A stretch of 5,484 nt of DNA from Desulfobacteraceae bacterium (GTDB lineage Bacteria; Desulfobacterota; DSM-4660; Desulfatiglandales; Desulfatiglandaceae): contig JABMQV010000465.1 in assembly GCA_013203065.1 (NCBI GenBank), positions 1-5,484 on the forward strand. Reading direction: 5' to 3'. The notes beneath the pieces were generated by a model. That model ran no database searches, was not told the origin of the DNA, and saw nothing but the letters and a program-made list of their open reading frames with translations. Position 1 is the stretch's first letter; each line of letters begins with the position of its first letter. This document shows positions 1 through 5,089 of this stretch, piece by piece. The translations under genes were made by a program, and so were the position numbers.

Positions 1-275
1 AATAGTACCACTATTTCTGTGGTTTTGCTCAATCGGCGCAGCTAAATTTGACCCAAATCTGGGCACCAATTCTGCGAAGTTATTCTTGCGCAAGCCCTAA
101 GTGAGAAAAGCATAAAATATAGGATGTCCTGCTTTACAAGAAGTTGTGATATCCTCAATTTAGCTATATCGAGTGAACCTGGAAGATCTAATTCCTTGTC
201 TCAATGTGGGATGTCGTCAGATTCGCTATTGACTTCAGCCTTAAAGCGATCTATTCGTCTACTCTACTCACATAA

Positions 276-305
276 TTGACAAGCATTTATACACGGTTGT
301 CTATG
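276..305 (+). promoter_or_regulatory. Candidate sigma70-type promoter for the FAH-UroD gene pair
   Basis: A perfect -35 hexamer TTGACA (276-281) is followed after 18 bp by TCTATG (300-305), which matches only three of six positions of TATAAT. A start near 312 would give a leader of about 40 nt before the ATG at 353. A competing pair, TTGACT (229-234) with 17 bp to TATTCG (252-257), is about as good. The position directly upstream of the first gene is reasonable, but the -10 is weak, so either a regulator assists it or the true promoter differs. Confidence 0.25.
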
Positions 306-316
306 TCGCTATGTCG
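301..316 (+). repeat. Tandem octamer CTATGTCG x2, possible operator
   Basis: Two perfect head-to-tail copies of CTATGTCG occupy 301-308 and 309-316. A further ATGTCG occurs at 211-216. The pair overlaps the candidate -10 and the expected transcription start of the downstream gene pair, where a repressor would typically bind. No regulator gene is present in the window, so the operator role is inferred from position only. A chance duplication is possible. Confidence 0.35.
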
Positions 317-340
317 TTATCCATATTGGATTGAAGAGAG

Positions 341-346
341 GGAGGT
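341..346 (+). promoter_or_regulatory. Shine-Dalgarno sequence of the FAH-family gene
   Basis: GGAGGT lies 6 nt before the ATG at 353 and matches the 16S anti-Shine-Dalgarno core closely. It fixes the start codon of the first gene and predicts efficient initiation. Confidence 0.8.
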
Positions 347-352
347 GCCACA

Positions 353-1135
353 ATGAAAATCGTCAGGTTCAGAACTGGAGGTCGGGCGCGATATGGCATC
401 GCGAAAGGTGATGAGATCACCGAGACAAGGGGAAGCCCTTTCAGAGGACAGCCGCGGATGACCGGCCCGATCCATCGATTGTGTGATGTGAGACTCCTGC
501 CGGTTACGGCGCCGGTACAAATCTTTGGCGGCGTGGGAGTCAACTACCGTGACCATACGGTCCAGGCGGAGGAGACAACCGCCAGCAAAATAGGAGAGAT
601 GGGTATCCAGCCCTTTCATAAGAGCAACGCAAGTCTCGCAGGCTGCGGGTGGCCTATCATCTTGACGCCGGAAGCCGCAGAGGTGCACTACGAAGGCGAA
701 CTGGTCATTGTGATGGGCCGCAAAGCGCGACACGTAAGTCAAGAGGACGCCCTGGACCATGTCCTGGGTTATACCTGTGGCAACGACGTCAGCGAGAAGG
801 GGGGGTGGGAAAAGGACTTCTCCTTTTGGCGGTGCAAGAGTCTACCCAGTTGGGGTCCGGTGGGCCCATGGATAGCCACCGAGGTAGATCCTCACAATCT
901 GGATGTGACGGTCAGGTTAAACGGTCGAGTGGAGCACCGTTTTAACACTCGAAACATGATCCATGATGTGGCCATGATTGTGAGTTATATCAGCGAGTAC
1001 GCCACACTTTTCCCGGGTGACCTCGTCTTCACCGGAACGTCAGGCACCACGCGGCCACTCAAGCCCGGTGATGTGGTGGAGGTGGAGATATCCGGCATCG
1101 GGACTCTGGAGAATCCGGTTGTGATGGAGAAGTAG
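353..1135 (+). CDS. FAH-family hydrolase/decarboxylase/isomerase (2-hydroxyhepta-2,4-dienedioate isomerase-like)
   Basis: This is a 260-residue cytoplasmic enzyme of the fumarylacetoacetate hydrolase superfamily, which cleaves, decarboxylates, hydrates or isomerises beta-keto and keto-enol acids using a divalent metal. Residues 1-50 form the small N-terminal domain typical of the bacterial members (MKIVRF...RYGIAKGDEI). The catalytic domain starts at GVNYRDH (62-68). Metal-ligand candidates are E114 and E116 in HYEGELV and D145 in GND. The C-terminal signature LKPGDVVEVEISGIGTLENP (236-255) is intact, and the length is normal for the family. The segment usually written K-S/G-F-D-T-F-x-P-x-G-P reads KSLPSWGPVGP (162-172), so the Phe-Asp pair is replaced by Leu-Pro; this may shift specificity. 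The start is fixed by a strong GGAGGT. It precedes the UroD-family gene by about 70 bp on the same strand. Family assignment is firm; the substrate is unknown (oxaloacetate decarboxylase, acylpyruvase and dienedioate isomerase are all possible). Confidence 0.9.
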   Translation: MKIVRFRTGGRARYGIAKGDEITETRGSPFRGQPRMTGPIHRLCDVRLLPVTAPVQIFGGVGVNYRDHTVQAEETTASKIGEMGIQPFHKSNASLAGCGWPIILTPEAAEVHYEGELVIVMGRKARHVSQEDALDHVLGYTCGNDVSEKGGWEKDFSFWRCKSLPSWGPVGPWIATEVDPHNLDVTVRLNGRVEHRFNTRNMIHDVAMIVSYISEYATLFPGDLVFTGTSGTTRPLKPGDVVEVEISGIGTLENPVVMEK

Positions 1136-1159
1136 GACCGGCGGAGCCTGTTAGGTTCA

Positions 1160-1178
1160 CATCCCAATCCGCGGGATG
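1160..1178 (+). repeat. Short hairpin between the FAH and UroD genes
   Basis: CATCCC (1160-1165) and GGGATG (1173-1178) form a perfect 6-bp inverted repeat around a 7-nt loop in the gap between the two genes. No T-run follows on either strand, so it does not look like an intrinsic terminator. It could stabilise or process an FAH-UroD transcript, or be incidental. Confidence 0.35.
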
Positions 1179-1196
1179 GCTTAATGAGATTATAAA

Positions 1197-1201
1197 GGGG
1201 G
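1197..1201 (+). promoter_or_regulatory. Shine-Dalgarno GGGGG that favours the ATG at 1209
   Basis: The purine stretch AAAGGGGG (1194-1201) ends 1 nt before the first in-frame ATG (1203) but 7 nt before the second (1209). The latter is the normal spacing, so the ATG at 1209 is the better start. The reading begins M-V-M-E-E if 1203 is used and M-E-E if 1209 is used. Confidence 0.55.
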
Positions 1202-1208
1202 TATGGTG

Positions 1209-2285
1209 ATGGAAGAACATACGGGAAGACAGTACGTGGTATCTGCCCTGAAGCGACAATATTCGGACCGGATCCCAACCACGGTCCTGATAGGGCCTTA
1301 CTGTTCAAAGATGACCGATTATACGGTGAAGGAGATCCTGACGGATGCAAAGAAGAGCGCTGAAGCCCACCTGGCCTTCTACGAGCGATTTCGGCCCGAT
1401 AGCCTTATTATATATAATGATATCTACCTGGAGGCAGAGGCCGTCGGGTGTGAGCTTGACTTTCCCGAAGACAATATCTCTCACCCCAAGGCGCCCCTAT
1501 TACAAGACAAGTCGCAACTGGCTGGTCTTAAGGTCCCGGATCCGAAAAAGGACGGTCGATTACCCTATTTTTTTGAGGTGCTTGAAAGGGTTTCCTCGCA
1601 GGTGAGGAAGACCGCTACCGTGGGATTGGGGCATTCGGGCCCCTGGAACCTTGCCATTCATCTCAGGGGTGCCGAACAGCTTCTTTTCGAAAGTGTCACG
1701 GAGCCCGAATTTGTCCACGAACTCATGAAATTCACCACCGAGGTGGTTCGTACCGTTGGTGATGCCTTGATTGAGTCTGGATTTGCCCCTTCTTTAGGGG
1801 AAGCCGCAGCCTCCTGCAGCCTGATCTCACCCCAGATTTACCAGGATTTCATAAAACCCTACCATGAGGATCTCTGTCAGTATTTCAGATCAAAAAAGGC
1901 CCCCATGGCGCTCCATATATGCGGATTTGTTGACCCCATCATGGAGGATGTTCTTGAAACCGGCGTGGGTTTTATCAGTCTGGATGCCCCGTCCTCGTTA
2001 GAAAAACTCGTGGATCATTCCAATGGCAGGGTGTTGATCATGGGAAATGTGCCCACATCCCTGTTTGCAAAAGGCACCCGGGACGAAATGGAGGAGGCCA
2101 TCGACAGTTGCATTGAGACTGCCGCCGAAGGGAGCGGATATATCCTTTCTTCGGGCTGTGAGATTCCCCTCAATTCCACCAAAGACAGGGTCGAGCATTT
2201 CTTCAATTATGGCCACCAGGCCAGCCAGGAGTTCATAAAGCGGTTGAGGGATCGGAGGCCGAAACTCTTCGAAGGTTCCGGCTGA
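1209..2285 (+). CDS. UroD-family protein with zinc motif, MtaA/CmuA-type (cobalamin) methyltransferase-like
   Basis: This 358-residue cytoplasmic protein has the uroporphyrinogen decarboxylase TIM-barrel fold. The sequence points away from haem synthesis and towards the methylcobalamin:thiol methyltransferase branch (MtaA, MtbA, CmuA). It has the zinc-type motif H236-x-C238-G (HICG) with a distal C317 in SSGCEIP. The segment YNDIYLEAEAVGC (69-81) resembles the D-x-x-x-E-A-E-A-x-G block of that branch. Other family blocks are SPQIYQDFIKPY (207-218) and GNVPT (279-283). The arginine-rich N-terminal substrate loop of true UroD is not seen. Such proteins move methyl groups between a corrinoid protein or cobalamin and a thiol or tetrahydrofolate; no corrinoid protein gene lies in this window. 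The ATG at 1203 is possible, but Shine-Dalgarno spacing favours 1209. It probably shares a transcript with the FAH gene. The family is sure, methyl-transfer activity is likely, and the substrate is unknown. Confidence 0.88.
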   Translation: MEEHTGRQYVVSALKRQYSDRIPTTVLIGPYCSKMTDYTVKEILTDAKKSAEAHLAFYERFRPDSLIIYNDIYLEAEAVGCELDFPEDNISHPKAPLLQDKSQLAGLKVPDPKKDGRLPYFFEVLERVSSQVRKTATVGLGHSGPWNLAIHLRGAEQLLFESVTEPEFVHELMKFTTEVVRTVGDALIESGFAPSLGEAAASCSLISPQIYQDFIKPYHEDLCQYFRSKKAPMALHICGFVDPIMEDVLETGVGFISLDAPSSLEKLVDHSNGRVLIMGNVPTSLFAKGTRDEMEEAIDSCIETAAEGSGYILSSGCEIPLNSTKDRVEHFFNYGHQASQEFIKRLRDRRPKLFEGSG

Positions 2286-2286
2286 T

Positions 2287-2318
2287 CGCCAGGTTGTTTG
2301 TTTCTGTTGTATCTGGCG
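2287..2318. terminator. Inverted repeat filling the convergent gene junction, possible shared terminator
   Basis: CGCCAG (2287-2292) pairs with CTGGCG (2313-2318); two more inner pairs (G-T and T-A) extend the stem to about 8 bp around a T-rich loop of about 16 nt. One arm begins 1 nt after the stop of the UroD-family gene and the other ends 1 nt after the stop of the convergent amidohydrolase gene. The symmetry fits a bidirectional transcription end. No U-tract follows on either side, so it is not a canonical intrinsic terminator. Confidence 0.35.
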
Positions 2319-2319
2319 C

Positions 2320-3261
2320 CTATAGACCCTCACGGCTGTTTAGCCCCAAAATGGAAGCGGCGTTATTGCCAAGAATTGCCGCCACTTCCTCTTCCGTAAA
2401 GCTTATCCCTTCCGGGGCCTTGAGGGGGAGTTCCTTGATCAATTTCACCCAGTTCTTGGTGGGCTCAACTGTGTTGAGGATAGGATTATCCGTGCCGAAG
2501 AGGACCTTGGAAGCCCCCACATAGTCAAGGATATCGCGTAATTCACGGCAGAAAAGCTCATAGTGGCCAAAGGCATAAACATCCCACATGGCCAGATCAC
2601 CATAAAGATTGGGTTGATGGGCGGCAAGGTTTGCCCAGGGGCGCCAGTTTATGAATCCCATATGAGCGGCAATCACCTTGAGTTCCGGGAAGTCCACCGC
2701 CAGATCGGCCAGCAGCGAGGGTTCCGCAAATTTACACCGTGACGGGGGCATGAGCGGGCCCGTATGTGTCAAGAGGATACCACTGTATTCAGAGAGTACT
2801 TCCAGTAGTCTATAGGAATCGGTCCCACTCGGGTCATACCCATAGTCCGGATGGTATTTTAACCCTCTTACGCCAAACTCCTGGAAGCACTGTCTGAGCA
2901 TATCCGGAGCCTCGGGACGTCTGGGATCAATCCCGGCCAGGGCCAGAACCCGGTCGGGATATCTTTGGGCGATATCACCGACTATCTTGTTTCCTCGCTG
3001 AATCGCCTCTGCTGTCAATCGGCTGTTACCGGCATCGTCCACCATGCAGATCACGGTCAGATCTATCCCCGCCTCCTCCATCGAGGCAATCAGACGTTCA
3101 CCGGTGGGATCGCCCCATGTCTCGAATGCCTTCTTCTTAATGGCCTCGGGGGTAAGTCCTTTTCCCATTATTTCAGCCGCCCGAATGGCATACCTGGCAG
3201 AAAGTGCTACGATCTTTTCTGTAACCCGAGGCATCAAATGATAATGCACGTCTATAACCAT
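2320..3261 (-). CDS. Amidohydrolase_2 family metal-dependent hydrolase/decarboxylase
   Basis: This is a 313-residue cytoplasmic TIM-barrel metalloenzyme of the amidohydrolase_2 group, which includes ACMS decarboxylase, 5-carboxyvanillate and gamma-resorcylate decarboxylases and 2-pyrone-4,6-dicarboxylate lactonase. The metal-site residues are visible in order: H6-x-H8 at the N-terminus (IDVHYH), H137 in GLKYHPDYG, H166 in LLTHTGP, H200 in IAAHMG, and D258 in LFGTDNP. The tail EEVAAILGNNAASILGL (291-307) is the usual C-terminal helix of the family, with N300 and A301 matching the common G-x-N-A signature. There is no signal peptide. The gene converges on the UroD-family gene with a 34-bp gap and diverges from the importer operon. 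It has its own strong ribosome-binding site and a plausible promoter. The family is firm; decarboxylation versus C-O or C-N hydrolysis cannot be decided from sequence alone. Confidence 0.9.
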   Translation of the reverse strand: MVIDVHYHLMPRVTEKIVALSARYAIRAAEIMGKGLTPEAIKKKAFETWGDPTGERLIASMEEAGIDLTVICMVDDAGNSRLTAEAIQRGNKIVGDIAQRYPDRVLALAGIDPRRPEAPDMLRQCFQEFGVRGLKYHPDYGYDPSGTDSYRLLEVLSEYSGILLTHTGPLMPPSRCKFAEPSLLADLAVDFPELKVIAAHMGFINWRPWANLAAHQPNLYGDLAMWDVYAFGHYELFCRELRDILDYVGASKVLFGTDNPILNTVEPTKNWVKLIKELPLKAPEGISFTEEEVAAILGNNAASILGLNSREGL

Positions 3262-3267
3262 TCCGTT

Positions 3268-3274
3268 CTCCTTT
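3268..3274 (-). promoter_or_regulatory. Shine-Dalgarno AAAGGAG of the amidohydrolase gene
   Basis: Read on the - strand, AAAGGAG lies 6 nt before the ATG whose first base is at 3261. The match and spacing are near ideal and support this start codon. Confidence 0.8.
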
Positions 3275-3324
3275 CAGACATCAGATTGAAAGCCCGCTCC
3301 ATAGGGAAGGCCTGCTTACATTTC

Positions 3325-3352
3325 ATTACGCCTGTTCCCGGGAGCGTGTCAA
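3325..3352 (-). promoter_or_regulatory. Candidate sigma70 promoter of the amidohydrolase gene
   Basis: On the - strand, TTGACA (3352-3347) is followed after 16 bp by CGTAAT (3330-3325), which shares the last four bases of TATAAT. Transcription would begin near 3318 and give a leader of roughly 57 nt. A T8 tract further upstream (3381-3374 on the - strand) sits where an A/T-rich upstream element can help RNA polymerase. The perfect -35 makes this the best promoter candidate in the divergent region. Confidence 0.42.
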
Positions 3353-3371
3353 GGTCCTGGACTGTCATTCT

Positions 3372-3407
3372 CCAAAAAAAATTGAAGCCTTTTGATTCAG
3401 ATTTTGG
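3372..3407. repeat. AT-rich inverted repeat upstream of the amidohydrolase promoter
   Basis: CCAAAA (3372-3377) pairs with TTTTGG (3402-3407). Inside these arms TGAA (3383-3386) and TTCA (3396-3399) give a second, slightly offset pairing. The element overlaps the A8 tract at 3374-3381. It could be a bent or regulator-binding segment for the divergent genes; there is no direct evidence of function. Confidence 0.25.
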
Positions 3408-3564
3408 TAAAATGTTGCAGGACAGCATCCTTTCAGATCTCAGTCAACCACCACCCCTAAAAAGGATGGCTTGAATGGTGACCCTAAAAGGTTCTCTGAT
3501 TATCCCATACTCACCGCAAGGCGCGGCCTCTGGTCCGTTGCAGGCCAAAGCCCCGGAGGGAATC

Positions 3565-3711
3565 CTGGAATGATGGAAGAATGGGGTTTTTGGAAACGGG
3601 GCAAGGTTTGCTGAAAAAAATACTTAGACATGCAAGACATAACTGTCTGACTGTATGGTTTTTTTTATCTCAAAATCAACACTCCATTATTCCACCATTC
3701 CATTATTCCAG
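3565..3711. repeat. TTCCATTATTCCA repeat cluster with inverted partner
   Basis: Two perfect copies of TCCATTATTCCA (3683-3694 and 3699-3710) stand 4 bp apart. CTGGAATGATGGAA (3565-3578) is the reverse complement of TTCCATTATTCCAG (3698-3711) at 13 of 14 positions. The two arms therefore form an inverted repeat around about 119 bp that contains the tract-flanked hairpin. Such low-complexity TGGAATAATGGAA words recur, as far as I recall, between genes in Desulfobacterota genomes, so this may be one copy of a dispersed intergenic repeat family. That part is memory, not something seen here. Confidence 0.5.
3614..3666. repeat. Hairpin flanked by A7 and T8 tracts, terminator-like on both strands
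   Basis: AGACA (3635-3639), loop TAAC, TGTCT (3644-3648) form a perfect 5-bp stem. CATGCA (3629-3634) and TGTATG (3652-3657) can extend it with one G-U pair and a 3-nt bulge. T8 (3659-3666) follows on the + strand and A7 (3614-3620) precedes, giving a T7 run on the - strand. This is the outline of a bidirectional intrinsic terminator, although the stem is AT-rich and no gene seen here would need to end at this place. It could end an antisense or small leader transcript, or act as an operator. Confidence 0.3.
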
Positions 3712-3741
3712 TTGTGAGGCATAGACAGAGACCTCGATAAA
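3712..3741 (+). promoter_or_regulatory. Weak candidate promoter of the ABC importer operon
   Basis: TTGTGA (3712-3717) and GATAAA (3736-3741) each match four of six consensus bases and are 18 bp apart. Transcription would start near 3748, about 50 nt before the ATG at 3800. The fit is modest; an activator-dependent promoter would look similar. Confidence 0.22.
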
Positions 3742-3759
3742 ACTCCTTTAATCTCGATA
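3733..3759 (+). repeat. CTCGATA direct repeats spaced 20 bp, possible operator
   Basis: CTCGATA occurs at 3733-3739 and 3753-3759, start to start exactly 20 bp, close to two helical turns, which would put both copies on the same face of DNA. TCTCG (3752-3756) also has an inverted partner CGAGA at 3774-3778. The location just upstream of a sugar-type importer operon suits a LacI-, GntR- or similar regulator site, but no regulator gene is in view. Confidence 0.3.
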
Positions 3760-3787
3760 TGCTGTGGAAATCCCGAGACGTTTAATC

Positions 3788-3794
3788 AAAGAGG
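3788..3794 (+). promoter_or_regulatory. Shine-Dalgarno AAAGAGG that selects the ATG at 3800
   Basis: AAAGAGG ends 5 nt before the ATG at 3800. An upstream in-frame GTG at 3764 has no comparable site, and using it would place 12 extra, partly charged residues in front of a normal signal peptide. The ATG at 3800 is therefore preferred. Confidence 0.65.
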
Positions 3795-3799
3795 TTGTC

Positions 3800-5089
3800 A
3801 TGAAGGCATCGGTCAAACCAATAATCATTCTGCTCCTCGGCTCATTTTCTTTTATGAGTGGAGTTGCCTGGGCGGATGAACCCACAAACATCGTCTTCCT
3901 TACCTGGAAGGCCAGCCAGCCGCAGGTCTGGAAGGGATTGATCCAAAAGTTTCACCGGGAGAACCCGGGGATTCGGGTAAGACTTCAGGTGGGCCCCCAC
4001 TCCTCCACGGAATATCATGCCATTGTGACCCAGCGCCTCAAAAACAAGGATGTCTCTGTGGATGTCTTTTTCATGGACGTGATCTGGCCGCCCGAGTTTG
4101 CCAACGCCGGATGGGTCATGGATCTTACCCACAACTTTACCAGACTAAAGCAGGTCAAGTTTCTGCCAGGGCCGGTTGCAGCAAATACTTACAGGGGAAA
4201 GATCTATGGAGTCCCCTGTTATCTTGCGGCCGGGCTCTTTTACTATAGAAACGATCTCCTCAGAAAATACGGTCTTCACCCCCCCCGAACCTGGAATGAA
4301 ATGCTCTCCCGGGGCTATGTGATCCTAAAGGGGGAAAATGATCCCGGACTCAATATTTATTCGGGTCAGTTCAAGCAGTACGAGGGACTTGTCTGCAACA
4401 TGATGGAGTTCATATGGTCCAACGGAGGGGCCGTGGTTGATTCCCAAACCGGCAAACCCACCCTGGCCACCCCCCCTGCTGTAGACGCGGTTTCGTTTGT
4501 ACATGACAAGATCATCGGAAAGGCCGCACCCAGGGGAGTCATCAACTACGAGGAACCGGAATCACTGAACCTCTTCATCCAGGGGAAGGCCGTCTTTCAC
4601 CGCAATTGGCCGTATGCCTGGTCCATTGCCAACAATCCCAAAAGATCCAGGGTCGCTGGGAAGGTCGGGGTTGGGAGCCTTCCCGCCTTCTCGGGGCACA
4701 CCTCGGCCTCTGCGCTGGGGGGATGGCAGTTCGGGATAAACCGGTGGTCAAGATATCAGAAGGAGGCCTGGCGATTCGTTCAATTCATGACCTCGCACCA
4801 GACCCAGAAGATCCTCGCCTTGGGGGCAGGCCTGGCCCCCACGCGCACCTCGGTCTATCAAGACCCGGAGGTCCAGGAAGGAATGCCCCACCTCAAGGCC
4901 TTTCTGCCCGCATTTGAGAGGGCCAGACCCAGACTCCCCTCCCCCGTCTACCCCATGATCAGCCAGGAACTTCAACGCTTTTTCAGCCGTGCCATTACGG
5001 GAAAAAAATCAGATGTCCGTACCCTGGCCAAGGCCGCATCCAACAGAATCCAGAGACTCTTAAAATTGGGAGCGATGATTCAACAGTGA
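3800..5089 (+). CDS. ABC transporter periplasmic sugar-type solute-binding protein (SBP_bac_1/MalE-like)
   Basis: This is a 429-residue precursor of an extracytoplasmic binding protein that delivers its ligand to an ABC importer. The leader MKASVKPIIILLLGSFSFMS runs into GVAWA and is cut most plausibly after A25 (AWA/DE). There is no lipobox Cys, so the mature protein should be soluble in the periplasm. Features typical of the carbohydrate group include the early strand IVFLTWKASQPQVW (31-44), DVFFMDVIWPPEFANAGWVMDL (88-109), GKIYGVPCYLAAGLFYYRNDLLRKYG (133-158), and the GKAVFHRNWPYAW block (262-274) followed by GGWQFGIN (307-314). Several Trp and Tyr residues could stack on a sugar ring. Length is normal for the trehalose/maltose-type members. 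The permease gene overlaps its stop by 4 nt, giving a coupled operon. The ligand is not identifiable; a glycoside, disaccharide or polyol is likely. Two C-runs (C8 at 4279-4286, C7 at 4470-4476) lie inside the gene without breaking frame. Confidence 0.92.
   Translation: MKASVKPIIILLLGSFSFMSGVAWADEPTNIVFLTWKASQPQVWKGLIQKFHRENPGIRVRLQVGPHSSTEYHAIVTQRLKNKDVSVDVFFMDVIWPPEFANAGWVMDLTHNFTRLKQVKFLPGPVAANTYRGKIYGVPCYLAAGLFYYRNDLLRKYGLHPPRTWNEMLSRGYVILKGENDPGLNIYSGQFKQYEGLVCNMMEFIWSNGGAVVDSQTGKPTLATPPAVDAVSFVHDKIIGKAAPRGVINYEEPESLNLFIQGKAVFHRNWPYAWSIANNPKRSRVAGKVGVGSLPAFSGHTSASALGGWQFGINRWSRYQKEAWRFVQFMTSHQTQKILALGAGLAPTRTSVYQDPEVQEGMPHLKAFLPAFERARPRLPSPVYPMISQELQRFFSRAITGKKSDVRTLAKAASNRIQRLLKLGAMIQQ

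Larger units (their letters stand above)
1..352. other. Intergenic leader region without a supported gene
   Basis: No open reading frame with a credible start and ribosome-binding site is visible on either strand here, and the stretch is more AT-rich than the genes to its right. It holds several short symmetric elements. One is the perfect palindrome AATAGT-acc-ACTATT at 1-15. Overlapping it is ACCAC-N7-GTGGT (7-23) followed by TTTT, which could be a weak terminator tail of a gene left of the window. CCCA-AATC-TGGG lies at 52-63 and the 10-bp palindrome CTTGCGCAAG at 85-94. The last 80 bp carry the candidate promoter, tandem octamer and Shine-Dalgarno sequence of the first gene, listed separately. 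Positions 20-75 have a faint resemblance to insertion-sequence termini (see findings), too weak to annotate. Confidence 0.6.
3262..3799. other. Divergent intergenic region between amidohydrolase and importer operon
   Basis: The 538 bp between the two divergent genes hold no credible coding sequence. A + strand open frame that enters from inside the amidohydrolase gene and ends at 3474 is a shadow: it lacks a ribosome-binding site and has no recognisable composition or domain. From left to right the region holds the amidohydrolase leader and promoter, an AT-rich inverted repeat, about 150 bp in which I see nothing specific (3410-3564), a hairpin between A and T tracts, the ATTCCA repeat cluster, and a promoter-proximal CTCGATA pair before the binding-protein gene. 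It is unusually long for the otherwise compact window. Confidence 0.6.

Noticed and set aside
317..760. Minus-strand open frame of 147 codons across the first gene
   Set aside because: It lies antisense to the FAH gene, whose motifs are unambiguous; the product shows no family features.
1160..1178. Intrinsic terminator between the FAH and UroD-family genes
   Set aside because: The stem has no following T-run on either strand, so the two genes more likely share a transcript.
3402..3420. Sigma54-like TGG...TTGCA sequence near 3405-3419
   Set aside because: The GG to GC distance is one base too short for the -24/-12 promoter, and the -24 part lacks the CAC.
2965..3474. Long + strand open frame (169 codons) antisense to the amidohydrolase gene and extending into the intergenic region
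   Set aside because: Most of it overlaps a clear amidohydrolase_2 gene, there is no ribosome-binding site, and the product has no recognisable domain. It is a shadow frame.
3764..3799. GTG at 3764 as start of the binding protein
   Set aside because: It adds 12 residues before a complete signal peptide, and a well-spaced AAAGAGG stands before the ATG at 3800.
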